The position numbers and the translations under genes are program-made. A stretch of 64,000 nt of DNA from an uncultured Lachnospiraceae bacterium (GTDB lineage: Bacteria > Bacillota > Clostridia > Lachnospirales > Lachnospiraceae). Within the stretch, counting starts at the first letter, position 1. Every line of letters starts with the position of its first letter. The stretch covers positions 9,423 to 73,422 of the forward strand of contig CAJUQO010000010.1 in assembly GCA_910588295.1 (NCBI GenBank), read 5' to 3'. Shown piece after piece: positions 43,342-50,373 of this stretch. The notes under the pieces were generated by a model. The model ran no database searches. It saw only the letters and a program-made list of their open reading frames with translations, and was not told the origin of the DNA.

Positions 43342-43384
43342 TTGCTGCAAAATTGAGGAAGCAGAACCTGCAATTTTGCAGCAA
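43342..43384 (-). terminator. Long perfect inverted repeat between ino1 and rpe copy 2
   Basis: TTGCTGCAAAATTG (43342-43355) and CAATTTTGCAGCAA (43371-43384) form a perfect 14-bp stem with a 15-nt loop, starting 18 bp after the ino1 stop. No uninterrupted T run follows at once (AATTTGTAACTTTTT comes next), so it may be a partial terminator, an RNA-stability or processing hairpin, or an operator. It likely sets a higher ino1 level than the genes after it. Confidence 0.65.
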
Positions 43385-43402
43385 AAAGTATAGCATGACT
43401 TT

Positions 43403-44485
43403 TTATTTATTTCCGTTGATGTAATCTTCCACCATCTGATGGCACTGTTCATCGGGGAACTGTACCGGCGGATGTTTAAAGAAGTAGGAGCTCGGCTCTT
43501 CGATGGCGCCTGCCAGACCTCTTTCTTTGGCCAACATACAGCACCTCACAGCATCTACGCTGATTCCGCCGGAGTTCGGGCTGTCGATAACATCCAGCTT
43601 TAGATTCAGGCGCACGGGAGCGCCCCCGAATTTCTGTCCCTCAATGGAGATGATCGCGGTCTTCTGATCGCCCTGATTGTCCACGAAAGCAAATCCGGGA
43701 GCGATCGGAGTATCCTTTTCTTTCAGAATGCTGGCAATAGCGTCATGCTTGGTCACGTGTTTGGTTTCGCCGCGCATGACCAGGTTGATAAAGTCGGTGT
43801 TGCCCGCATAGTTCAGCTGATAGGATTTGGTGATCTTGATACCTCTGTCTTCGAACAGCTTGGCCAGAGCACGGTGCACGATGGTGGCGCCTAACTGGCT
43901 CTTCCAATCGTCGCCCAGCAGAGGGATGCCGGCTTTTTTGGCCTTCTCAGCCGTATCGGGTGAGCTTGCCAGCAGCTCCGGAATACCGTTTACGACGCCG
44001 CATCCGGCTTTGCAGGCGGCATCCAGGTAGAATCTTGCTGCGTCATGGGAACCAGTGGGCAGATTAATCAGGATAACATCCACTTTATAGTCTTTCAGAG
44101 TCTGGGCCACGTCCACCGGTTTCTGGGAATCGTCAATGGTAAAATAATCTTTTCCATAATAGTGCTGAAGATGATCCGGAGCGCCGTCCAGGACGGGGCC
44201 CTTTAGCACAGGTGCGTTCAGGTGCGGAACATCGCAGATTTTATAGGTGCAGTTTGGCCACATAAGAATTGCTTCGCTTACATCTTTGCCCACCTTTTTG
44301 GAGTCCACGTCGAACCCTACAACGACCTCAATATCTGAGGGAACATAGCCGCCCAGATCGTAATGCATAAGGCCGCCCGCTTCTTCCGCAATTTCCGGCG
44401 TCTTATAGAACTCAATACCCTGTACAAGAGAGCATGCGCAGTTGCCTACACCCACAAGCGCCAACCTGATTTTTTTCTTTCCCAT
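43403..44485 (-). CDS. ino1: Inositol-3-phosphate synthase
   Basis: The 360-residue protein matches the actinobacterial/archaeal-size synthase that turns glucose-6-phosphate into 1D-myo-inositol-3-phosphate with NAD. Landmarks: VGVGNCACSLVQGIE at the NAD fold (about 9-23), VVVGFDVDSKKVG, NLPTGS, GDDWKSQLGATIVHR with the catalytic Lys, LNYAGNTDF, and DSPNSGGISVDAVR. GGAGG is eight bases before ATG 44485. It leads the reverse operon with rpe and transketolase and faces a forward operon with two PfkB kinases, from which it is separated by several TTAACGTTAA operators. A synthase in a sugar-catabolic regulon is unusual. Confidence 0.92.
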   Translation of the reverse strand: MGKKKIRLALVGVGNCACSLVQGIEFYKTPEIAEEAGGLMHYDLGGYVPSDIEVVVGFDVDSKKVGKDVSEAILMWPNCTYKICDVPHLNAPVLKGPVLDGAPDHLQHYYGKDYFTIDDSQKPVDVAQTLKDYKVDVILINLPTGSHDAARFYLDAACKAGCGVVNGIPELLASSPDTAEKAKKAGIPLLGDDWKSQLGATIVHRALAKLFEDRGIKITKSYQLNYAGNTDFINLVMRGETKHVTKHDAIASILKEKDTPIAPGFAFVDNQGDQKTAIISIEGQKFGGAPVRLNLKLDVIDSPNSGGISVDAVRCCMLAKERGLAGAIEEPSSYFFKHPPVQFPDEQCHQMVEDYINGNK

Positions 44486-44528
44486 AGTGTTTTCCTCCAA
44501 AATGTAGTTTTAAGATAATGTTTATGTT

Positions 44529-44546
44529 AAAGTTAACGTTAAAGTA
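44529..44546. promoter_or_regulatory. LacI-type operator 1 (ino1 side)
   Basis: The core TTAACGTTAA (44533-44542) is flanked by AAAG and AGTA. It lies 45-60 bp upstream of the ino1 ATG, just downstream of a weak reverse promoter (TTAACA 44583-44578, 17-bp spacer, TTATTT 44560-44555), in a position to repress. Confidence 0.75.
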
Positions 44547-44584
44547 AGAGGGAAAAATAATTTGTAACAATCTTGGATGTTAAA

Positions 44585-44602
44585 TACTTTAACGTTAACT
44601 GA
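44585..44602. promoter_or_regulatory. LacI-type operator 2 (ino1-pfkB intergenic)
   Basis: The same TTAACGTTAA core at 44589-44598, within ACTTTAACGTTAACTG. It is 56 bp from operator 1, centre to centre, which allows cooperative binding or looping. Confidence 0.75.
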
Positions 44603-44727
44603 AACATTAACTTTTCTTATGTGGACATTATAGATGCAGGGCGTAGAAATGTCAATTGTGATATCTTCACAAAAAATAGCGGAAAATTTGAGAATAATGA
44701 TTAAAAGGTAAAATAAAAAATGTGTTC

Positions 44728-44756
44728 TGGACAGTATCCTTCCATTGGGTTAAAAT
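44728..44756 (+). promoter_or_regulatory. Promoter of the first pfkB-lacI unit
   Basis: TGGACA (44728-44733), a 17-bp spacer and TAAAAT (44751-44756): 5/6 and 5/6 matches to the vegetative consensus. Transcription would begin near 44763, directly before operator 3. Confidence 0.65.
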
Positions 44757-44766
44757 GAACTAATAG

Positions 44767-44781
44767 CTTTAATGATAACTG
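44767..44781. promoter_or_regulatory. LacI-type operator 3 (degenerate) before pfkB
   Basis: CTTTAATGATAACTG differs at two bases from CTTTAACGTTAACTG of operator 2. It lies at about +5 to +19 of the pfkB promoter. Confidence 0.6.
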
Positions 44782-44837
44782 TTTTGTTGCATGTGCAGTT
44801 AATCATGGAAAGATTACGGAGGTTACGCGAGAGATCC

Positions 44838-45752
44838 ATGGAAGTAGTCGTTGTGGGAAATATGGTGAAGGAGACGATCTTTTATCCCGATAAGACGGTA
44901 GGGCCGGTTTTGGGGAGTCCCTGCGCTTATACCAGCTTGGCTCTGGCCCGGATGGGGAAAAAGGTAGGGGTAGTGACTTATTATGGCAATGATTTCAAGG
45001 CGGAAATCGACAAAGAGTTGCGGCTGGTAGACAGAACAGGCTGTCGGGAATACCTTCATACAACAGAAAATCATCTGATCTATCAAGATGAAGAAAAAAA
45101 CAGAGTGGAATATTTTAAAGTGGCGCCGGTAATCAGCAGCGATCTGATACCAGGAGAGTATAAAAATGCGCCTGTTTTTTTTATAAGCCCCATGCATTTT
45201 GAAGTGGATGTGGAGGTATGCAGGATGCTGAGCGGGCAGAAGAAAACGATTATCGTAGATCTGGGCGGTTACGGCGGAACGACTTCTTATTATCATTTTT
45301 CTGTGGCTACAGCTCGGGGCTCTAAACTGATCGATACCCTGTGCCGGTATGCGTCCATCATCAAGGCGAGCCGGGACGACCTGCGCTATCTGTTTCCGGA
45401 TAATGACATAGAGAGCTGTATTTCTTATCTGCTGGATAAGGGTGCGGATTGTGCGGTCGTCACTATGGGTATAGAGGGGGCGGTCTATCAAAAGCAGGGC
45501 GGGCCGCTGAAAAGTTTCCCCTGCTACAGGGCGGAGCGGGAAGAAGAGAAAAATCTTACGGGAGCCGGCGACGTATTTACAGCCGGTATGATTGCAGCGC
45601 TGTGTGAGAAACCTTCCGATATGGATTATGCCGTGCGGTACGGCAACAGTGCGGCCTCACTGATTTTGGATGTGAGAGGCGGGTGTGTGGAAAAGCGCAT
45701 GCCGACGGATGGTATGATCAAAATGAAAATGGAAGGAGGGGGGCAGCGATGA
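44838..45752 (+). CDS. PfkB-family sugar/cyclitol kinase, A
   Basis: The 304-residue protein is a ribokinase-like kinase with the anion-hole/catalytic motif TGAGDVFTAG (about 240), IVDLGGYGG in the central sheet and a C-terminal RGGCVEKRMPT. The N-terminus MEVVVVGNMVKETI and GPVLGSPCAY is shared with the kinase at 47024 but not with standard ribokinases, so both belong to one special subfamily. ATG 44838 aligns with that paralogue; GGAGG lies 15 bases upstream, and upstream ATGs at 44772 and 44805 lack sites. The stop overlaps the LacI start (ATGA). The substrate is unknown; ribokinase-fold enzymes include inositol kinases in archaea. Confidence 0.88.
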   Translation: MEVVVVGNMVKETIFYPDKTVGPVLGSPCAYTSLALARMGKKVGVVTYYGNDFKAEIDKELRLVDRTGCREYLHTTENHLIYQDEEKNRVEYFKVAPVISSDLIPGEYKNAPVFFISPMHFEVDVEVCRMLSGQKKTIIVDLGGYGGTTSYYHFSVATARGSKLIDTLCRYASIIKASRDDLRYLFPDNDIESCISYLLDKGADCAVVTMGIEGAVYQKQGGPLKSFPCYRAEREEEKNLTGAGDVFTAGMIAALCEKPSDMDYAVRYGNSAASLILDVRGGCVEKRMPTDGMIKMKMEGGGQR

Positions 45753-46777
45753 AAAAGGTAACGCGGCTGAAAGACCTGGCAGAGGGATTAAACGTGAGTA
45801 TTACGACGGTGTCAAAAGCCCTGAATGACCATCCGGATATATCGGCAAAAAGAAAAAAAGAGATTCTGGACTATGCAAAACAAATGAATTATATGCCGAA
45901 TCAGGTGGCGAAAAGCTTTCGGCAGCAGAAGACCAGATTGATCGGCGTCATATTCAGCGATAATACTAATCCTTTCTATGCCAGAGTCATTCGAGGGATT
46001 GAGGACGTCATGTTTCGGAACGGCTATCACTGTATTCTGATGAATAGCTATGAGGATGCGAAAAAGGAAGCGCAGTTCATAGATGAGTTGAGGGGGCTGA
46101 ATGTGGCGGGAGTACTGCTGAGCCCGGCTGCCGGAAGGGGAGACAGCATTCGGCTGTTGGAGCGGTACGATATCCCCTATGTGCTGGTAAACCGCTATGT
46201 GGAGAAAGGAAAAAATACCTACGTGGCTCTGGATGATTATATGGCGGGATATCTGTCGGCGAAGCATCTTTGCAGTTACGGGAATAAGGAAATCTTTTTC
46301 CTGAATTTTATTCCAGAAGTGTCCTCGGCGAAAGAACGGGAGGCCGGGTACAGGCAGGCGCTGAAAGAATGCGGTATAGCGGTCAGACCGGAATGGATTA
46401 TCAATGGCTGCAGAAATCAGAATGACGGATATGAAGCAGTCAAAAAAATTTTAGAGACGGTCAGGCCGCCGATTTCGATCATGTGCTACAGCGATAATAT
46501 CGCGATCGGGGCGGTCTGCGCTATTCAGGAGAGGCGGTATATGCTTCCTTATGATGTGGCGCTGGTCGGCAACGATGATATCGCGCTGGTTTCCTTTTTG
46601 AGCCCGCGTTTCACGACCATCGGCGTTCCCAAATTGAGAATGGGACGAAAGGGGGCAGAGCTTTTAATCGAACGGATCCGGGCCAAGGAGAAAGCGGACG
46701 AGATGGATGAAGAATGTGCCTGGGAGGATCAGCAGATTCTGATGCGGCCGAAGTTGTTGATCCGGGAAACCAGTTAA
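45749..46777 (+). CDS. LacI-family transcriptional repressor
   Basis: The 342-residue protein has an N-terminal helix-turn-helix (RLKDLAEGLNVSITTVSKALN, DISAKRKKEIL, YMPNQVAKSF) and a ribose-binding-protein-like effector domain from LIGVIFSDNTNPFYARVIRG on. It is translationally coupled to PfkB kinase A by an ATGA overlap and ends at a terminator. The TTAACGTTAA palindromes at 44529, 44585, 44767 and 46948 are its most likely targets, linking the reverse ino1 operon and both forward transcripts to the same inducer. Confidence 0.93.
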   Translation: MKKVTRLKDLAEGLNVSITTVSKALNDHPDISAKRKKEILDYAKQMNYMPNQVAKSFRQQKTRLIGVIFSDNTNPFYARVIRGIEDVMFRNGYHCILMNSYEDAKKEAQFIDELRGLNVAGVLLSPAAGRGDSIRLLERYDIPYVLVNRYVEKGKNTYVALDDYMAGYLSAKHLCSYGNKEIFFLNFIPEVSSAKEREAGYRQALKECGIAVRPEWIINGCRNQNDGYEAVKKILETVRPPISIMCYSDNIAIGAVCAIQERRYMLPYDVALVGNDDIALVSFLSPRFTTIGVPKLRMGRKGAELLIERIRAKEKADEMDEECAWEDQQILMRPKLLIRETS

Positions 46778-46801
46778 CGGAAAAATATATAGCTATAGAA
46801 G

Positions 46802-46842
46802 AAAAGGAGATCTCTGCCCTTGGGACGGAGATCTCCTTTTTT
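46802..46842 (+). terminator. Terminator after lacI
   Basis: AAAAGGAGATCTC pairs with GAGATCTCCTTTT around a 13-nt loop and ends in six T. It isolates the pfkB-lacI transcript from the next promoter. Confidence 0.92.
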
Positions 46843-46907
46843 ACTGCGAAATTTTTTTGGGGCCAGGTGTACAATTTTTATTCGAATTCTTTGTAGAATA
46901 GTGCTAA

Positions 46908-46936
46908 TTGACACTGGCTTTTTTTGTGTGTATAAT
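46908..46936 (+). promoter_or_regulatory. Perfect-consensus promoter of the main forward operon
   Basis: TTGACA (46908-46913), exactly 17 bp, TATAAT (46931-46936). Transcription would begin near 46943, and the strongest operator of the set begins 5 bp later, so an otherwise very strong promoter appears to be under tight repression. Confidence 0.9.
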
Positions 46937-46947
46937 CCAATCAACAA

Positions 46948-46967
46948 TAAAGTTAACGTTAACTTTA
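46948..46967. promoter_or_regulatory. LacI-type operator 4, perfect 20-bp palindrome
   Basis: TAAAGTTAACGTTAACTTTA is a perfect palindrome and the best version of the shared TTAACGTTAA site. It covers about +5 to +25 of the transcript starting near 46943. Confidence 0.88.
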
Positions 46968-47023
46968 ACATAAAACATATTTTGCATCGTATGGAGAGAA
47001 ATACATTATGAGAAAGGAAAGAT

Positions 47024-47947
47024 ATGGAAACTAAATTAGATATCGTTGTTATCGGAACAATCATAAAAGAAACGATACAATTCCCCAATAAAACATTGGG
47101 TCCGGTACTCGGCAGCCCGGCGGCTTATGCCAGCCTGGTCATGGCCGCACAGGGGAAAAAGGTGGGCCTTGTCACCTATTATGGGAAGGATATGGAAAAT
47201 GTCATTTCGGAACTGGATGTGCTGAATCGGGACGGAGTGATGCCTTATGATTTCACGACGACAAATCTTTTGGTTTACCGGGAAGATGGCACCAAATATG
47301 TGGAATATCAGAAAGCGTCTCCGAACATCACTTTTGCAGATATCCGGCCGGAATACTTGGGCGTGGATTATTTCAAGATCTGCCCAATGAATTACGAGGT
47401 GGAGCTGGATGTGGTGGAACGGCTGCATCAGATGGGGAAGACTGTATTTGTGGATCTGGGAGGATACGGCGGCGCCACCAGTGACATCCGTTACTCGGTT
47501 ATTGAACCGTATGGGAAAATGGTGATTGACACTTTGTGCGCAAACAGCACGATTATCAAGGCCAGTGCGGAGGATATGTTCAGCATCATGGACGGCGGCA
47601 CTCCAGAAGATGCGGCGGACTATCTGGTCCGCGCGGGTGCCAAGAACCTGGTGATTACCCTGGGGGAACGGGGAGTTCTGTATAAGGAAGGCGACAGTGA
47701 GATCCAGTACATTTCGCCTTTTACGGCCAGAAGCGAGATTGAGGATGGCAGCCTGGATTTTACAGGCGCGGGAGATTCTTTTGGCGCCGGCTTTATGTCT
47801 TCTTATATTGTGCATCAGAATATGAGGAAAGCCGTCATCAATGGTAATGCGACAGCATCTTTGGTTATACAGAAATCGGGGGGATGCACTCTCAAGCGGA
47901 TGCCCTCGAGTGAGCGTGTACGTCGCCGCATTGAAACCGATGAATGA
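47024..47947 (+). CDS. PfkB-family sugar/cyclitol kinase, B
   Basis: The 307-residue protein is a paralogue of the kinase at 44838: IVVIGTIIKETI, GPVLGSPAAYASL, GKKVGLVTYYGKD, VDLGGYGGATS, TGAGDSFGAG (catalytic Asp) and SGGCTLKRMPS. AAGGAAAG lies before the ATG. It is first in the long forward operon under the perfect promoter. Two similar kinases in one regulon suggest either two successive phosphorylations or two substrates. Confidence 0.9.
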   Translation: METKLDIVVIGTIIKETIQFPNKTLGPVLGSPAAYASLVMAAQGKKVGLVTYYGKDMENVISELDVLNRDGVMPYDFTTTNLLVYREDGTKYVEYQKASPNITFADIRPEYLGVDYFKICPMNYEVELDVVERLHQMGKTVFVDLGGYGGATSDIRYSVIEPYGKMVIDTLCANSTIIKASAEDMFSIMDGGTPEDAADYLVRAGAKNLVITLGERGVLYKEGDSEIQYISPFTARSEIEDGSLDFTGAGDSFGAGFMSSYIVHQNMRKAVINGNATASLVIQKSGGCTLKRMPSSERVRRRIETDE

Positions 47948-47992
47948 AACGGGAAAGCATAATTTCCCCATAGAATTTAGGAGGAATAAAAG

Positions 47993-48619
47993 ATGAATTA
48001 TACAAGCGAACAGATTATAAAATCCTGCAAAAATAAGATTCTGGGAGAAGCCGATGCGCTTACGAAGGTTGCGGATCAGGTGGATGAAGCATATACCCAG
48101 ACGGTAGAGGCGATTTTGGCCTGTAAAGGAAGGGTAATCATAACGGGCCTGGGCAAGACCGGCCACGTGGGAAAAAAGATCGCGGCATCGCTGGCCAGCC
48201 TGGGTGTTCCGGCATTTTTTGTACATAGCTGCGAATCTCTGCATGGGGATATGGGAATGATTACAAAAGATGACCTGGTGATCATGATTTCCAACAGTGG
48301 AAAGTCTCCGGAGATTCTGAATATGCTGGCACCGTTGAAGATTATTGGCGCCCGAACTGTTTCCATTACGCGGGATCGGAAATCGCCGCTGGCAGATGGG
48401 ACGGATATTTCCATTTTGGTGGATGCAGGGAGCGAGATTGACCATATGGGACTGGCGCCTACCAGCAGTTCCACGGCGGCATTGGCGGTCGGAGACGCTT
48501 TGGCGGCGGTGGCCTCCGAGCTGAAAGGATTCCAGAGAAAAAATTTTGCTTTGAGTCACCCGGGCGGAGCGCTTGGACAGCAGCTCATCAAGGAATATCA
48601 GGAATCTACGCAGGGATGA
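47993..48619 (+). CDS. SIS-domain phosphosugar isomerase (KdsD/GutQ-like, no CBS)
   Basis: The 208-residue protein is a single SIS domain: GRVIITGLGKTGHVGKKIAASLASLG, the phosphate-binding ISNSGKSPEI and SITRDRKSPLA, and the KdsD-type end LSHPGGALGQQL. KdsD-type enzymes interconvert ribulose-5- and arabinose-5-phosphate but normally carry two CBS domains; here they are absent. AGGAGG precedes the ATG. It is probably an aldose/ketose phosphate isomerase of this pathway. Confidence 0.88.
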   Translation: MNYTSEQIIKSCKNKILGEADALTKVADQVDEAYTQTVEAILACKGRVIITGLGKTGHVGKKIAASLASLGVPAFFVHSCESLHGDMGMITKDDLVIMISNSGKSPEILNMLAPLKIIGARTVSITRDRKSPLADGTDISILVDAGSEIDHMGLAPTSSSTAALAVGDALAAVASELKGFQRKNFALSHPGGALGQQLIKEYQESTQG

Positions 48620-48659
48620 GAAACTATTGGCTGCTTTGTAGGGACGAGGAGGAAGAAAT

Positions 48660-49106
48660 ATGATAGCGTTGGGCAGTGACCATGGCGGTTATGCATTGAA
48701 AGAAGAGATCAAGAAGTATCTTGAAACCCGCCAGATATCTGTAAAGGATTTCGGAGCTTTTACACCGGAGGCAGTGGATTATGCGGATGTTGCCTATCCG
48801 GTGGCCCAGGCGGTGGCTTCGAAGAAGTGTGAAAGGGGGATTTTATGCTGTGGCACAGGCATAGGGATTTCCATGGCGGCTAATAAAGTCAAGGGGATTC
48901 GGGCGGCTTGTTGTTCGGACTGTTTCAGCGTAAAGTATACGCGCCTACATAATGACGCTAATATTTTGTGTATGGGAGGTCGTGTGGTGGGCCCCGGCCT
49001 GGCCCAAATGATGGTGGATTTGTTTCTGGAGACGCCTTTTGAGGGCGGACGCCATCAGACGAGGATTGACAAGATTGCAGCGATAGAAAATAGGCAGGAG
49101 GGATAG
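48660..49106 (+). CDS. rpiB: RpiB/LacAB-family sugar-phosphate isomerase (copy 2)
   Basis: The 148-residue protein has ALGSDHGGYALKEEI, the Cys in CGTGIGISMAANKVKGIRAA (in parts) and HNDANILCMGGRVVG. GSDHGG is closer to the standard RpiB opening than IGNDHT of copy 1. It could isomerise ribose-5-phosphate or a 6-carbon aldose phosphate for the aldolase encoded next. ACGAGGAGG precedes the ATG; the aldolase starts 3 nt after its stop. Confidence 0.9.
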   Translation: MIALGSDHGGYALKEEIKKYLETRQISVKDFGAFTPEAVDYADVAYPVAQAVASKKCERGILCCGTGIGISMAANKVKGIRAACCSDCFSVKYTRLHNDANILCMGGRVVGPGLAQMMVDLFLETPFEGGRHQTRIDKIAAIENRQEG

Positions 49107-49109
49107 ACA

Positions 49110-50045
49110 ATGGCCTTGGTCACAACCAGAGAAATGTTTAAAAAAGCATATGATGGCGGTTATGCGGTCGGTGCGTTTAATGTAAACAATATGGAAATTG
49201 TACAGGGAATCACGGAAGCGGCAGCGCAGGAGCGGTCTCCGGTTATTTTACAGGTGTCCGCAGGGGCAAGGAGGTATGCAAACCACACGTATCTGATGAA
49301 GCTGGTGGAGGCCGCCGCATTGGAAGTAGATATTCCCATGGCGCTTCATCTGGATCACGGAGCGGACTTTGAGATATGTAAATCTTGTATTGACGGCGGA
49401 TTCACTTCTGTCATGATTGACGGTTCTAGGTTCGCCTTTGAAGAGAATATAGCTCTCACCAAAAAAGTTGTGGAATATGCTCATGAAAAAGGCGTTGTAG
49501 TGGAGGGGGAGTTGGGCAAACTGGCCGGCGTCGAAGATGAGGTGGAAGTCCATGAGGAAAATGCTCTGTATACAAATCCTGACGAAGTGGAGGAATTCGT
49601 GGCAAGAACGGGGGTGGATTCCCTGGCTATTGCCATCGGCACCAGCCACGGGGCATTTAAGTTCAAACCGGGGCAGAGGCCGCAGCTGCGGTTTGACATA
49701 CTGGCCGAGATCGAGAAAAGACTTCCGAATTATCCGATCGTGCTGCACGGTTCTTCATCGGTCAACCAGAAGTATGTGGCGGATATCCGCAAATATGGCG
49801 GCATATTGGATGACGCCATAGGTATTCCGGAGGAAATGCTCCGGAAGGCTGCCCAATCTGCCGTGTGTAAAATCAATATTGATTCGGATGTGCGGCTGGC
49901 AATGACGGCGGCGGTGCGGCGGGATCTCGCGGAGCATCAGGGACATTTTGATCCCAGAGAATATCTGCGTCCGGCGAGAGACAACGTGCGGGAGCTGGTA
50001 AGACATAAGATACAGCATGTTTTAGGTTCATCGGGACAGGCATAG
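49110..50045 (+). CDS. Class II (zinc) fructose/tagatose-bisphosphate-type aldolase
   Basis: The 311-residue protein has the class II pattern: GAFNVNNMEIVQ, HLDHGADFE with the zinc His and catalytic Asp, the cation-loop VEGELGKLAGVEDEVEV, TSHGAFKF and VLHGSSSV with the other zinc His residues, and NIDSDVRLA. It cleaves a ketose 1,6-bisphosphate (or, as IolJ does, a 2-deoxy-ketonate phosphate) into dihydroxyacetone phosphate and an aldehyde. In this operon it would be the step that leads to lower glycolysis. AGGAGGGA precedes the ATG. The exact bisphosphate cannot be chosen from sequence. Confidence 0.92.
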   Translation: MALVTTREMFKKAYDGGYAVGAFNVNNMEIVQGITEAAAQERSPVILQVSAGARRYANHTYLMKLVEAAALEVDIPMALHLDHGADFEICKSCIDGGFTSVMIDGSRFAFEENIALTKKVVEYAHEKGVVVEGELGKLAGVEDEVEVHEENALYTNPDEVEEFVARTGVDSLAIAIGTSHGAFKFKPGQRPQLRFDILAEIEKRLPNYPIVLHGSSSVNQKYVADIRKYGGILDDAIGIPEEMLRKAAQSAVCKINIDSDVRLAMTAAVRRDLAEHQGHFDPREYLRPARDNVRELVRHKIQHVLGSSGQA

Positions 50046-50099
50046 TCATAATGGCAGCCCCTGGATAGTCAATAAAGGGGGGAAGGAGGAGTAATAGTC

Positions 50100-50333
50100 A
50101 TGAAAATTGAAAATATAACGGATATCCAGGAATTTTTTAAGGTGATTGATTCCTGTAAAGGAAAGGTCGAATTAGTGACCGGCGAAGGCGATCGCCTGAA
50201 TCTGAAATCCAAGCTGTCCCAGTATGTTTCGATGGCCAGCATATTTCAGGGCAGGGACGAGATTCCGGAACTGGAGATCATCGCTTATGAAAAAGAAGAT
50301 ATAAACAAGCTGATTTCCTTTATGATTGTTTGA
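50100..50333 (+). CDS. Small conserved-looking protein inside the sugar operon
   Basis: The 77-residue acidic protein has a helix-strand-strand appearance: IQEFFKVIDSCKGKVELVT, LNLKSKLSQYVSMASIF, ELEIIAYEKEDINKLISFMI (in parts). It has no signal or membrane segment. GGAAGGAGGAG precedes the ATG, and spacing to neighbours is short, so it is expressed. I have a faint memory of such proteins beside ribose-type ABC importers in Lachnospiraceae, sometimes mislabelled as polymerase; function unknown. Confidence 0.7.
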   Translation: MKIENITDIQEFFKVIDSCKGKVELVTGEGDRLNLKSKLSQYVSMASIFQGRDEIPELEIIAYEKEDINKLISFMIV

Positions 50334-50373
50334 TGAATGAACCGCAATAATAAAAAAAAAGGAGAATAAAAGA

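Noticed and set aside
47036..48559. 507-codon reverse frame opposite PfkB kinase B and the SIS isomerase
   Set aside because: It spans two genuine forward genes with strong motifs; no protein family is recognisable in it.
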